Part shown: positions 10,974 to 24,700 of the stretch, piece after piece | Numbering within the stretch: the stretch's first letter is position 1 | Layout: every line of letters starts with the position of its first letter | Assembly (NCBI RefSeq): GCF_023091745.1 | Contig: NC_068910.1 | Span: forward strand, 9,150,272-9,214,271 | Direction: 5' to 3' | Length of the DNA stretch: 64,000 nucleotides | Source: Budorcas taxicolor | Lineage: Eukaryota > Chordata > Mammalia > Artiodactyla > Bovidae | Position numbers and translations under genes: made by a program | The notes under the pieces: model-generated | Databases searched by the model: none | Seen by the model: only the letters and a program-made list of their open reading frames with translations | Told to the model about the DNA's origin: nothing

Positions 10974-13880
10974 ACAGAAAATTCCGAAAACTATGTTGTG
11001 TCCGTGCTCAACAGAGCCTCGCAAGGATTCACAGACACTGCCAGGGAAACTGTGGAATTAACTGAGGGGATTTGGGGAAAGATTTCTGTAAATGACTATC
11101 AAAACCAGCTTCGCGGACTCCCTGAGGGCTGTCTCCAGACAGGGAAGCAGTTTCAGTTCTGTTCTAGGACACAGGTCATTCATGTCCCAGGGCAGAAAGC
11201 TCCCGCCTCAAGAGACAATTCGGGGTAAAAACAAAGCAAAACCAAACCGCTCAGATTGCTTCATAGAGGACGGCTCTTCTGAGGTTCCCAGCAAACCTTC
11301 CTTCTGCCCTCCAAACCCAGACATTCCAGGTGACCAACTCCGAGTCTCACATGTCTCACTTTCCATAAGCTTTCTTCCTCCTCCCCAACCCCGGGAACTG
11401 CCCAACAGGTTAGGTTTCTTTAATCTTTCCCTTTTCAGCCTTGCTCTGATGTTTGGGCCCCCACAATGCCTACTACTCTGGTACCTGAACAGCATGGGGA
11501 GTCTCCCATCAGCCAGGCAGGCCTGGCCTGAGCCCAAGTGCAGGAATGATGCTGAGGACCCAGAAGAGAGAGCCAGGGGACCCTCATTCTCAGGCAAACC
11601 CTGCTCCAGAGCACCCCATCCCCAAGTACTGACTTCTGGGAGTCAAAGGACCAGACCAGAGAAAAGAGAGCGGAGGGAGGAGGGGACAGGAAGACAGACT
11701 AGGAGAGCTCCAATTACAGAGAAAAGTGCTTCCGGATGTAAGGTGATCTCAGCCTCCCACCCCGGCCCCCTCCCCACAGTACCACAGAGAAGCTCAGACC
11801 CTCTCGGAAACATAGTTGGTTGGGTCGGGGAACGCGTCCTGGAAAAAGCCTGGGCCAAGAGCCACAGAAAGGGACATCCCTATGACAATGGGTCCACGCT
11901 GGTGCTGCACCCGAACCCCAAAGGCCCAAAGGAGCACAGGCCATCCATGCCCCCGGGGTCGAGCAAGCCTCCAGGAGCTCAAGGCCAGTGCTCACTGCTC
12001 ACAGACTGTGCCCCACAACATTCCTGCAGGTGTGCCCCTGTCAAAACAAAGCGTGCAGCCTTGTGGACCTGCCCACCACCACCCCCACGGAAAGGTGTCC
12101 CTTTTGGCTGTCACTACTTCCTAGCCCCCTTCTCTCTTGATCCCGCCTGACAGCAAGCCTGCTCTCCTGAAGCCCTGCAGAACCTCCCCCTTGTCGCATC
12201 CAGCAGCTGCTACTTGGACTTCTCCTCCAGCACCTCTGCAGCTTTCAGCACCCTCCCATTCTGAAACCACCACCCCGCCTCCTCAGATCCCTCTAACCTT
12301 CTCAACAGAGCGCATTCCTGGATCCCAGGAAGATCACTCATCCCAGGCAGAGAAGATAGCCCCCACCTCCTACACGGTCTTGGCTTCCTCCCCTGCCCCT
12401 CACAACCGACTTCACACCCCTCAGGCAAAAACCCTGAGTTCCCCAGTCAGCTGGTGTGAATGCCAGTCCTTCCAACCACCACCAAGGCCCAGTCCTCTCA
12501 GCCCAATCCCCTTTCTCCTCTCCATCACTGTAAGAACCCCACTCCAGCAACCCCGCCACACTGAGCACGATCCCACCGCAGGGTCTGTGCCCCGCCACTT
12601 CCCCTGCATGGACCACTCCTCCTCCACAAGTCCAGCCACTTTACACCTACGTCTGTTCAAACATCACCTCTTGATAAGGGCTTTCCTGACAACCCCCTCC
12701 TTCGCCACCATCAGACTCCCACGTTTTCTCCATCAGACACACATGTTGCCTTCTTCCTGTGTGCCTCGCCCCTCACCAGAACAGAAGCTTAGAGAGAGCA
12801 GGGACGAAGCTTCAGGAGGGGACACACCAATGACTCCAAGTGGCTCCCCGACTCCAGGCCCTCCTCTCAGCCTCCCACCACCATCCCTGCCCCCGTCTCC
12901 CAGCTCCTTCCCACTGAGATGTCTCATAGGCCCCTCGGACCAGCCAGCGAAGGGAAGACATTCCTGGCAGTGGAACATGGCTTGACATCGTCTAAAATCT
13001 GCAGGGCTACCTGTGCAGCTGGAAAGAAGTAGAGGAGAGTGGGGAGGGCTGGACCGAGGCCAAAGTGAGCAGGGTCTGGGTCAGGTTCAGAACCTTGCCT
13101 CTCCAAATCCATTCTCCTGCTCCAGCCAGATTACTGTCTCCTCCCAACTGCCCTCTCCTCAAACCTCCATCACCAGCACCTCATGCTCACCTGCAGCTGA
13201 TAGTCGGCTTCATTTCTCACCCAGAAAATGTTTTAAAATTGGAAGAGAACGTCCATAAACTCCTGCCATATCTTCGCACCTGCCAGTGTCTGTCTCATCC
13301 CCCCACCTTCTCTCACTCTTCAGGATGAAAACTTCCTGCTGTAGGGAAGGCCATGCCGTGCTCCAGGTCCCATATCCTCTCCCCTGCACAGACACGGCTC
13401 AGGAATTGATGCAACCACCCCACCCCCACTCCAGCAACTGCCCCGCTTCTCTGCTCCTCTTTACTCCGTGACAGAGCGCCTGCACCAGCTGTCTGCAGTT
13501 CCTCTCCTCCGGGTCTCACTTAACCGCCTCTCTGATCTGGCCTCCACTCCCACCCGGCCAGTGGAACTGCTCTTGTTCTGGTCATTCCCATGTGCCTAAA
13601 ACCAATGATCAGTTTCCTCCTCATCTCACTTGCCCTGTCGGCAGCCTGTACCTTATGATAGCTTCCTCCTTCTTAAACCACCTTCTCTTGGCTTCCAGTC
13701 CCCACTCATTTCCACAGCCTCTCCACATGATGCCCCAGGGCTCTGTCCTCAGGCTCCTCTTTCATCCAGTCTTGTGACTTGAAAAACCGGCTACTTCTAC
13801 GATTGACTGTAGGGATGGTTGCACAAGACTGTAAATACATTAAAACCACTCAACTGTACGCATTAAGTAGGTGAATTGTA
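10974..13880. other. CCDC51 5' intron, no gene seen
   Basis: CT-rich single-copy DNA with an L2-like remnant around 12630-12790 (CTGTTCAAACATCACCTC) and further L2-like text near 13500-13780. Two long plus-strand open frames (11092-12150 and 12137-12985) are Pro/Ser-rich, resemble no family I know, and cross no convincing splice or promoter signal. I regard them as composition-driven. Confidence 0.45.
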
Positions 13881-13884
13881 TGGC

Positions 13885-14096
13885 TGCGTGCCTGCGGACT
13901 CACTTCAGTCCTGTCGGATTCTTTGTGACCCCACGGACTGTAGCCCACCAGGCTTCTCTGTCCACGAGATTCTCTAGTCAAGAATACTGGAGTGGGTTGC
14001 CATGTCCTTCTCCAGGAGATCTTCCCAACCCCAGGATCAAGCCCGCGGCTCCTGCACTGCAGGCAGATTCTTTACCACTGAGCCACCAGGGAAGCC
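13885..14096 (+). mobile_element. Bov-tA-type SINE
   Basis: It runs from the GACTCACTTCAGTCCTGTCG head through AAGAATACTGGAGTGGGTTGCC to the GATTCTTTACCACTGAGCC and ACCAGGGAAGCC end typical of ruminant tRNA-Glu SINEs. It directly precedes a BovB fragment. Confidence 0.8.
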
Positions 14097-14108
14097 AGAA
14101 GTGCAGGG

Positions 14109-15056
14109 TTCAGTTCAGTTCAGTTCAGTTCAGTCGCTCAGTCGTGTCCGACTCTTTGCGACCCCATGAATCGCAGCACGCCAGGCCTCCCTGTCCATCA
14201 CCAACTCCCAGAGTTCACTCAGAGTCGCGTCCATCGAGTCGGTGATGCCATCCAGCCATCTCATCCTCGGTTGTCCCCTTCTCCTCCCGCCCCTAATCCC
14301 TCCCAGCATCAAAGTCTTCTCCAATGAGTAAACTCTTCGCATGAGCTGGCCAAAGTACTGGAGTTTCAGCTTTAGCATCATTCCTTCCAAAGAAATCCCA
14401 GGGCTGATCTCCTTCAGAATGGACTGGTTGGATCTCCTTGCAGTCCAAGGGACTCTCAAGTCTTCTCCAACACCACAGTTCAAAAGCATCAATTCTTCGG
14501 CGCTCAGCCTTCTTCACAGTCCAACTCTCACATCCATACATGACTACCGGAAAAACCGTAGCCTTGACTAGACGGACCTTAGTCGGCAAAGTAATGTCTC
14601 TGCTTTCGAATATGCTATCTAGGTTGGTCATAACTTTCCTTCCAAGAAGTAAGCGTCTTTTAATTGCATGGCTGCAATCACCATCTGCAGTGATTTTGGA
14701 GCCCAAAAAAATAAAGTCTGACACTGTTTCCACTGTTTCCCCATCTATTTCCCATGGAGTGATGGGACCGGATGCCATGATCTTCCTTTTCTGAATGTTG
14801 AGCTTTAAGCCAACTTTTTCACTCTCCTCTTTTACTTTCATCAAGAGTCTTTTTAGTTCCTCTTCACTTTCTGCCATAAGGGTGGTGTCATCTGCATATC
14901 GGAGGTTATTGATATTTCTCCCGGCAATCTTGACTCCAGCTTGTGTTTCTTCCAGCCCAGCGTTTCTCATGATGTACTCTGCATATAAGTTAAATAAGCA
15001 GGGTGACAATACACAGCCTTGACGTACTCCTTTTCCTATTTGGAAACAGTCTGTTT
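14109..15056 (-). mobile_element. BovB (RTE) LINE, 5'-truncated, with reverse transcriptase fragment
   Basis: On minus this holds an open frame at 15009-14293 encoding the C-terminal half of the RTE-type reverse transcriptase. It includes the catalytic YADD box (about residue 38), the downstream KLNIQKRKIM stretch and the ELWCWRRLESPLDCKE end that is highly characteristic of BovB. The element ends at its usual (TTCAG)n tail at 14109. The endonuclease and N-terminal RT parts are missing, so it cannot be autonomous. It sits in the CCDC51 5' intron. Confidence 0.93.
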
Positions 15057-15095
15057 AAATCATATCTCAATAAAGCTGTCACCGGAAAACAAACA

Positions 15096-15365
15096 GGGCT
15101 TGCCTGGTGGCTCAGTGGTGAGGAATCCGCCTGCCGATACAGGAGACACGGGTTCAATCCCTAGTCCAGGAAGATCCCGAGAACAGCAGGCCTGTGCACC
15201 GCAACTACTGAGCCAGTGCTCTAGAATCCAGGAGCCACAACTACTGAAACCTGCAAACCCGCTCGCACTAGAGCCCAAACACCACAATTAGAGAGTAGCC
15301 CCCACTCGCCTCAGCTAGAGAAAAGCCCGTACTGCAAGAAGACCCAACACAGCCAAAAAAAAAAA
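15096..15365 (+). mobile_element. Bov-A2/ART2A SINE
   Basis: It begins GGGCTTGCCTGGTGGCTCAG, contains the B-box-like word GGGTTCAATCCCTAG and the GCAACTACTGAGCC body, and ends in an A-rich tail near 15356. Confidence 0.85.
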
Positions 15366-15378
15366 CCACATACACACA

Positions 15379-15518
15379 CAGAATTCCCTGGTGGGCCAGT
15401 TTAGGAGGACTTGGGAGCTTTCACTGTCAGGGCCTGTATTCAGTCCCTGGCTGGGGAACTTCGATCCAGAAAGCTACATGGTGTGGCCAAAAATAAAGTA
15501 AAAAAAAAAAAAAAAAAA
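15379..15518 (+). mobile_element. CHR-type tRNA SINE
   Basis: The element has the AGAATTCCCTGGTGGGCCAG head, CAGTCCCTGGCTGGGGAAC, the GTGTGGCCAAAAATAAAG end and a long A tail at 15500-15518. Confidence 0.8.
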
Positions 15519-17029
15519 GCAAGCAAACTGTATTTGGGCCTCTCCAGTCCAAAGCTCTCTTCTGAATTCCAGGCTCATTTACCAAACTGCCCAATCCAGG
15601 TCTCTGCTAGGAAAGCTGATGGGAATCTTCCTCTCCCAAAGCTGCCTTTACCACAGCCTTCTCCATCTCAGCGGATGGAAACCCCAAGTCCCAATCAGGC
15701 TCAAACTCTCACACCATCCCTGACTTTGCCTTCTCTCCCTCCTCACAGCCAGTCCATTAGCAAATGTCACCTCCACCTCTGAAACTAAATCCAGATTCCC
15801 TCTTCCTCTTGCCCCTGCTATACCAAGTGCCCAAGTGAAAGTTGCTCAGTCATGCCCAACTCTTTGTGATCCTATGGACTATACAGTCCAGGGAATTCTC
15901 CAGGCCAGAAAACTGGAGTGGGTAGCCTTTCCCTTCTCCAGGGGATCTTCCCAACCAGGGACTGAACCCAGGTCTCCCGCATTCCAGGTGGATTCTTTAC
16001 CAGCTGAGCCACAAGGGAAGCCCTAGTCCCAAAGACCAATGTCTTTTGCTCGGGTTATCCTAAAAGCCTCCGGCAGATGTCTGTGCTTCTACTCTAGCTC
16101 CTACTGTCAGAGCAGGCAGTGGTCCTTTCAAAACACAGGTCAGACCATCTCTCTCTCTCTGCTCAAGTCCTGCGATGGTTTCTCCATTTCTTTCAAGGTA
16201 AAAGCCAAAATCCTTTCCAAGGCCTACTCGGCATCCACCTCCTGGCCCTCATCCTTCTCTCCTCTCACTTCATCTCCCATCAGTCTCCCTTTCCCCACTC
16301 TGTTCCAGTCACGTGGACCTTCTCTCCCAGTTTTTGTGAGATAAAATTGACATACACCATCACATAAATTTAAGATGTACAATGTGATGGCGTGACAAAT
16401 GTATAGATAGCTAGATGTTCACCACAATAAGCTTAGCTGACCCATCTTTCACGTCACAAAGTTCCCATATAATTCCAGGCTTCCTGACGCTGCTCCCACA
16501 CACTGAGCTATTCCCACCTCAGGACCCTGACACGTCCTGATCGCTATCTGTGTGCTTGCGCTCTTCTCTTTTTTCAAGTCCTGCTCAAATGTCACAGGCG
16601 TGCACTCCCACTCCAGGACGCCTTACCCACTCTGTTTTATTTTTCCCCAGACACCTCTCACAGGATCCGTGCTTTGCATTTCACGTATTCACTGATAGTC
16701 TGTCTTACTCACCAGAATGGCCGCTCTGCCAGAGCAGGCACTGTTTTGTTCATTGCTGCAGCCTCAGTGCCTAAAGTACTGCCTGCGTGTACTACACGCC
16801 CAGCAAAAAAAAAATACTGGATGAATAAACAGAATTTGCAAAATGTCGCACTCGGAGCTATATTACAAAACTCCTTCCGGGAGCCTCCAAAGCTCTAGAA
16901 CCGGTGATCTAGCCCCCGCCCTCCCCACTCCCCGCTCCTACTTCCCTCACATCTCCCTCCAGTCACACTGTGCTTTCCTAGGTTCCAGCGATGCACCGAG
17001 CTTCAAGGCCTTTGCACAAGCCCATCCTG
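15519..17029. repeat. CCDC51 5' intron with L2-like remnants and one SINE
   Basis: Text near 16080-16340 and 16560-16800 (TCCTGCTCAAATGTCACAGG, CCAGAGCAGGCACTGTTTTG) is typical of decayed L2 3' ends. A ruminant SINE occupies 15833-16022. I see no coding exon. Confidence 0.55.
15833..16022 (+). mobile_element. Bov-tA-type SINE
   Basis: The GTGAAAGTTGCTCAGTCATG head, CTCTTTGTGATCCTATGGAC and the GATTCTTTACCAGCTGAGCC end identify it. Confidence 0.82.
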
Positions 17030-17346
17030 CAGTTCTTTCCCTGTGCTTTTTTCCAAGCTTAGCGCTTGCGGTTAAGCACCCCTCGCGGCTTCCGGACTCT
17101 CCCCGGGAAGGACATCCCGCCGTCCTAGTACCTGACGCGCTTTGCGCCTCAAGCCCCAAGGAGCGCCCGCCACTCAGTTGATCGCCGACCCTTTAGGGCC
17201 CGCCTTTCGAAGGACCGCTTCCGGCAGGACCGCAACTTCCGCATCAGGAGCCAATCAGCGAGCCCGCGTGGAGGTATAGGCGCAGGGAGCTGGAACGGGG
17301 AGCTCCGCTTCCGGTGGCAGGGTCTGGGGAAGGGGCGGCAGGCGCC

Positions 17347-19126
<1,780 letters not shown>

Positions 19127-19260
19127 GCTGTTCCTTGTGCCTGAGGCAATGATGACCCTTAGTTCCATTCCTGTTTAAACACCTGGATTCCCTGCCATAA
19201 TATCTGTTGCCATCTATAGCTAGAATGAAGTGTTGTCTTGGAACCTATTGTACATTTAAG

Positions 19261-19266
19261 AATAAA
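19261..19266 (+). terminator. TMA7: TMA7 poly(A) signal AATAAA
   Basis: AATAAA lies 135 nt below the TMA7 stop codon and is followed within 10 nt by a genomic run of about 13 A residues (19274-19286). The gene has introns, so the A run is genomic and not a retrocopy tail. Confidence 0.85.
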
Positions 19267-19289
19267 CTTTTGTAAAAAAAAAAAAAGTA

Positions 19290-21590
19290 TACTTGGGTCA
19301 TCTTGTCTTTAGTTCTTCTCAGCCATTTCTACCTTAGCTATGAGATCCATATAAAACCAGTCCAGAATCCTGCCACGGTGTGTTCTTCAGTCTGTGTGCT
19401 ATCCTGATTTCTGTACCACCTTAATAAGGTTGTGCATCTGTTCATGTAAGGAACCTGCTGTGTGCAAGTTGAACATCCGCCAGTGAACAATTCCTCTTGT
19501 CAAGGCACTTCTCTGTTGGAGGGGAGCGAGTCTGTAAGGACTAAGCTTACTCTGAAGCGCCCAGGTCTGCGTTTCTACTAGGGCTTTAGAAGATCCTTGC
19601 TAGATTTGCACCTCTTATCTCCCCCATCCCCAACTCAATCCATCAGCAAAATTAAATCTAGACCCTTCATACTTAACTCTAATGCCACCAGATCTTCACT
19701 CTAATAAATCCCCACAATGACCAGTGAGGCACTAAGGGGTCTGGATGCTGCCCCCTACCCTCTGGTATCTACAGTTCATCCCCCTGATCTATCTTGAGCC
19801 ATGGAGACCTACATTCCAAGCAAGCTTTCCCTTCACTGTTTTCACCTACTAGAAACTCTTCCTTAGTCCTCATGTCTCTTAACCCTGTTTCCTTTTTCCT
19901 CCTGACACTTATCATCTACCACTCTTGACTCCAGGAAGGGTAAATTCCTGGAGGACAGAGACCATAATGTACTTAGTGCTTATGTATGGAAACAGTTTAG
20001 ATGCACAAGTGTAAATTTCATTTCTAGGATCTAGACACAACTATGGGAATAATGCTAATAACACTAAGCTTTCTCTTGAGAATGTGTTTTCCAGAAGGGC
20101 CCTGAGATTTTGCTGAGTCAAAATTGGAAAAGATTTTCATAGATTGAAGCTTGTATTACCACTCAGATGTACTTGATACTAGTGAAAGATAAACGTCCCG
20201 CTTTGGTTGTCTCCCGGAAAGTTACATAGCCAGTAGCATCCTCTTTGGACTTCAGGGATTCCCTACGGGACTTGCCAGCTGGCACCCTTCCCTGTGCTGC
20301 TGAGAAGAACCCTTCAGAGAGCCAGAGCTAGCATACTGCCCCTGAGATGAAGCTACTGCTCTTTTATTTGATGGAACCCAGTCTGCACTTACGAAGTATA
20401 ATCTTGTGTTTTTACGAGACCAGAAACTTGGAGCAATTAAGATAAGCATCCAATATTTGTGTGACTATCTGAGGGAACCTACCAGTTACCTCAAAAAATT
20501 AAAGCCAGGTACTGAAGACCCTCTAGGCCCTGACAACTATCTCCCTTTCATTTACTGCCCTCCCAAATATTCATAGGATACTCATAGGCTAAGTTAGAAT
20601 TCCACGGACAGAAGAGCCTAATGAGCTACAGTCCATGGGACTGCAAAGAGTCAGACACGATTGAGCGACACATGGATGAAAAGTCTTGCCCGTTACTTTC
20701 CAACACCTTGTTCCTGCTAAATGTCCTGCACACCACCGTGCCGTGCTTAGTCACCCAGTTGTGTCTGGCACTTTGTGACCCCATGGACTGCAGCCTGTCA
20801 GCTACTCAAGCCCAGCTTGAATCACTGCTCCTCTCTAAAACCTTACCTTCCTAATTTGCCATTGATAACGCCTACCTGGCACTTGTGTGGCCTCCATTTC
20901 AGTGTTGTATTCTTGTCTGAGTAATCTTGATGCCATCCTCTTTAATACCTCTTGATAACTCCCACTTAACCTGTAGGACAGCACAGTTGCTACTTCCATA
21001 GGACCTTCCTTGACTTCTTGAGTCTCATTCATTTCCATATTACCAGCACTTGGAACGAAGACACTTAAGAGCTCCCAGAGAAATGAATAAATATTAACAG
21101 CCTGAGGACTTCCTACACCCTTCAACACAAGCACACCCTTCTCAGACTTTCACCAAATGTACACATTCAAAACATTAACTGTACTCAAAGATGTGTGCTC
21201 ATAACAGCTCTATTCCTAACTCCTAGCCCAACCCCATTCTTCCACACTCCTCCTCAAAAGAGCCTGGGGTATTTGAGAAGTGGGTCTGGCTGGACAGCGA
21301 GGTCACAAAAACCAAAAGTCTGAATGCCATAGATTCACATTGCACGGCTGAATATCTATCTGGGCGACCTTCAGCAAGCGCTGCTCTGTACCCCAGGGCA
21401 TGTCAGGGAGCGGAGACACAGCTACTTGCGTGGTGGGGCTGGTGAATTTGCCTAGGTAACTCAGCTCGCTGCGCTTACACCACCGCAGTGGTCTACCGAA
21501 TCCTAACAATCGGTACCAGAGCGCCAGGCGAGGTTGGGCCCAACAAGGGCGGGAAGCAACAGGGTTCAGCGGGCACTCAATGGAGCATCG
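19290..21590. other. TMA7-ATRIP spacer
   Basis: Mostly single-copy DNA. Short BovB/Bov-tA pieces appear near 20600-20680 and 20735-20800 (ACTTTGTGACCCCATGGACT). I see no convincing exon or RNA gene. Confidence 0.45.
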
Positions 21591-21770
21591 CGGCGCGCTC
21601 TGATGATGTCATTCCTCTGCGCCCGCCAACTGGCAGGTGATTGGCTCGTTGGTTCGGGGGCGTGTCCCGGCGGCTGAGGCGAGCCACGGCGCGCGGGCGG
21701 TTGGTCCATCCCTCCTTCCACGCGGGTATAGGCCGGGCTCAGTGTCTTTAGAGATCAGCCGGAGGCAGGC
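21591..21770 (+). promoter_or_regulatory. ATRIP: ATRIP CpG promoter
   Basis: GC-rich, CpG-rich DNA directly upstream of the ATRIP ATG and continuing into exon 1. It contains a CRE-like TGATGTCA at 21604-21611 and an inverted CCAAT box (GATTGG) at 21639-21644. No TATA box is seen in the expected position. The transcription start is not determinable. Confidence 0.6.
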
Positions 21771-24700
21771 ATGGCTGGAATCTCCGCTTCAGGCAGCAGG
21801 AGGCGAAGTGGGCCCGCGGCACCTAGTCCTGGCCCTCCGCCCAGCACCGGGCACCCTCCGAGCAAGCGGGCCCGAGGCATCCCCGCCGCCCCGGACCCCG
21901 AAGACCCATTCGGCCTGCATGGGGATTTCACCGCCGACGACCTGGAGGAACTCGACACGCTTGCGTCCCAGGCCCTGAGCCAGTGCCCGACCACGGCTCG
22001 GGACGTGTCCAGTGAGTTCGCCTTTTCCCCTTGAGAGTGGTGCAGACTTCCCTAGACGCCCCTAGATGGCTGTGCCTTCGCAACCCCGCAGTGACCGTTC
22101 CGGTGTCTTGCACCCACACTGCCCCTTCCTAGGAACAGTTTGATTTAAGCAGCGGTGTGTCCCAAGAGGTCTTTTGATTTGAGGGAAGAAATGTATCAGG
22201 AATGTCAAACAGCCGATTTGGAATATAGGAAGCTAGGTTAACATTTTACTTGGGTTTCTATACTTTGGACCACTGGGTTCTTAGTTCTCAGCAGAGATCT
22301 TTGCAACACATCTATCACAGCCATAAGAAGCATCTTTACCTACACATGGGGACCCATGGTTATGACATATTTGGGAGGCTTTGGATCGAATGAAGACCAC
22401 CTTTTCCTTTGGACCGCCTGAGCACAAGAGGGATCTGGCAGAGGCAAGAGATAGGATAGACTTATTCTTTTTATACAACCAATAAATTGTACTAGGTGCC
22501 CAAACCTTAGAAGCTACAGACACTTAGCAACAAACAAAAGCCCCCACCTTCTTGGAGCTTACACTCATTCTAGTGACGTCTTATGGGGCTCCCTAGAAGA
22601 GAAAGGTTTTGAGGGTACCTTGAATCTCTACTTGGGTGTCTTATAGGCAAGTTAAATTCCACACAGTCATTTCCTGGAAATCCAGTCATCTGCCAACATC
22701 TCCAGCATGGTGCCTGGCAAAGCAGACAGTCAGAAAAGACATGTTGATGAACACATGTTCTGCATGGTGAAGACTGGCACCACTTTCCATCCCACACCAC
22801 AAGCCAACATCCCCCTTGCCCCTTTCCAAATCCTGTACCTTTACCTTTTTCTTCCATCCCAAGAATCCATCCTCTGCATCATCTCTGCCATCTCCCTGAT
22901 CTGTGTTACCATCACCCCTCCCATGGACAAAAGTCCACTAAATTGTGTACACATTTCCAGTTATGACTCCTACAAGTCAGACTTCACACCACAGCCAGAG
23001 TGATCATTTTAAAACTAAAATCTCTGTCACACAGAGATGCACAGTGAACATCCCTACTGAAAGCCCTTAATGACTTCACACTTCTGGTATAAAGATTAAA
23101 ATCATTAACATGGCCCAGAAGACCCAGCATGGCCTGACCCTTTCCCTCTTGGGTTTCTAGCCACACTGACCTTCCTTCATTCCTTGAATTCTCCCTGCTT
23201 CCCTACAATACAGAAACTGCACACGCTGTGTCTTTTTTTTTTTGCTGCACTGCATGTGGGATTTAGTTCCCAAGGATCAGACCCACCCTCCCTGCAGTGC
23301 AAGTGTGAAGTTTTAACCACTGGACCACCAGGGAAGTCCATATTGCTGTTTCTTACACGTTGAGTGTTCTTTACATCCATTCCCCATCGCCACTCCTCTG
23401 GTTAATTCCTACTTGTTCTTCAGCTCTCCATTCAGTTATCACTTATCTAGGGAAGGCTTCTGGAGAAGGCAGTGGCACCCCACTCCAGTACTCTTTTGCT
23501 TGGAAAACCCCATGGACAGAGGAGCCTGGTGGGCTGCAGTCCATGGGGTTGCTAAGAGTCGGACACGACTGAGCGACTTCACTTTCACTTTTCACTTTCA
23601 TGCATTGGAGAAGGAAATGGCAACCCACTCCAGTGTCTTGCCTGGAGAATCCCAGGGACAGGGGAGCCTGGTGGGCTGCCGTCTATGGGGTTGCACAGAG
23701 TCGAACACGACTGAAGCGACTTAGCAGCCGGGAAGGCTTCCAGTCGTCCTTGTGGATGAAATCCCCTGTTACAGGCATTGCTCTGTTTGTTCTTCTCTGC
23801 AGCTCTTATAACAGTCGTAATTTTACGTTTATTCTTATATTTTTGATTGCCATGTAAGCTCCATGAGTGTAAGGACTGTATCCATTTCTCTCATCACTGT
23901 AGCTTTCTTTAGAGGCTAAATTGTGCCTGACATATTGTAGATGCTAAGTAAATACTGTTGAATAATGGATCACTGAGATTCGAACAGTGAGGTTCCCACA
24001 GCACCTTTCAGCCCTTAGCTGAGACCCTTAAAACTGGATGCAGGGAAAAAAAACAAGAAACTGAGTGTGGAATGGGGAGAGGGTGGCAGAATTTGTTATT
24101 TCATAAGGATTGAATCATGTTCTTATGTTGGAAAATACCTATTCTCCTTACTAGATCTTTCTCTCATTTGCTTTCAAAAGTGATTGTTTTCAGCACTGGC
24201 TGGTAAAAGTGGGAAAATACTGAGTCTTTAACAAGTATATGGGAACTGATTTTTCTTGATTGTTGTTTTTTACAGATGTTCATAAGTTCACCAGATTAGA
24301 TGGGATGTCAAAATATCCTGCAGGGAAAAACAGAGAAAGTGTTCCAGTTAAAGATAATTTTGAATTAGAGGTACTTCAGGCACAATACAAAGAACTTAAA
24401 GAAAAGGTAAGGGATTTAACTTGTCATTTTTGTAGTTAATGCATTCACTTATGCATGTGTTAGAAAGCATTATACAATAAAATATAGAAAAGTTTTAAGA
24501 CAAGAGTCCAGATTCATCCCCGTGAATTGGGAGAAAGCTGGGGAAAGAAAGCCAGAAAATTTTGGTTGCAACTAAATCCTGAGATTCCTAACAGCCAAGG
24601 CAAGAAAAGAAACACTTTGTAAACCCTCTACAAAAAGAGATACAAACTTTCTGTTATAGTACTGAGATATTTATAGCATGTGTCTTATAGAAGAAATACA

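Noticed and set aside
14293..15009. Host gene encoding a reverse-transcriptase-like protein
   Set aside because: Sequence is BovB RT with the element tail attached; no host exon structure.
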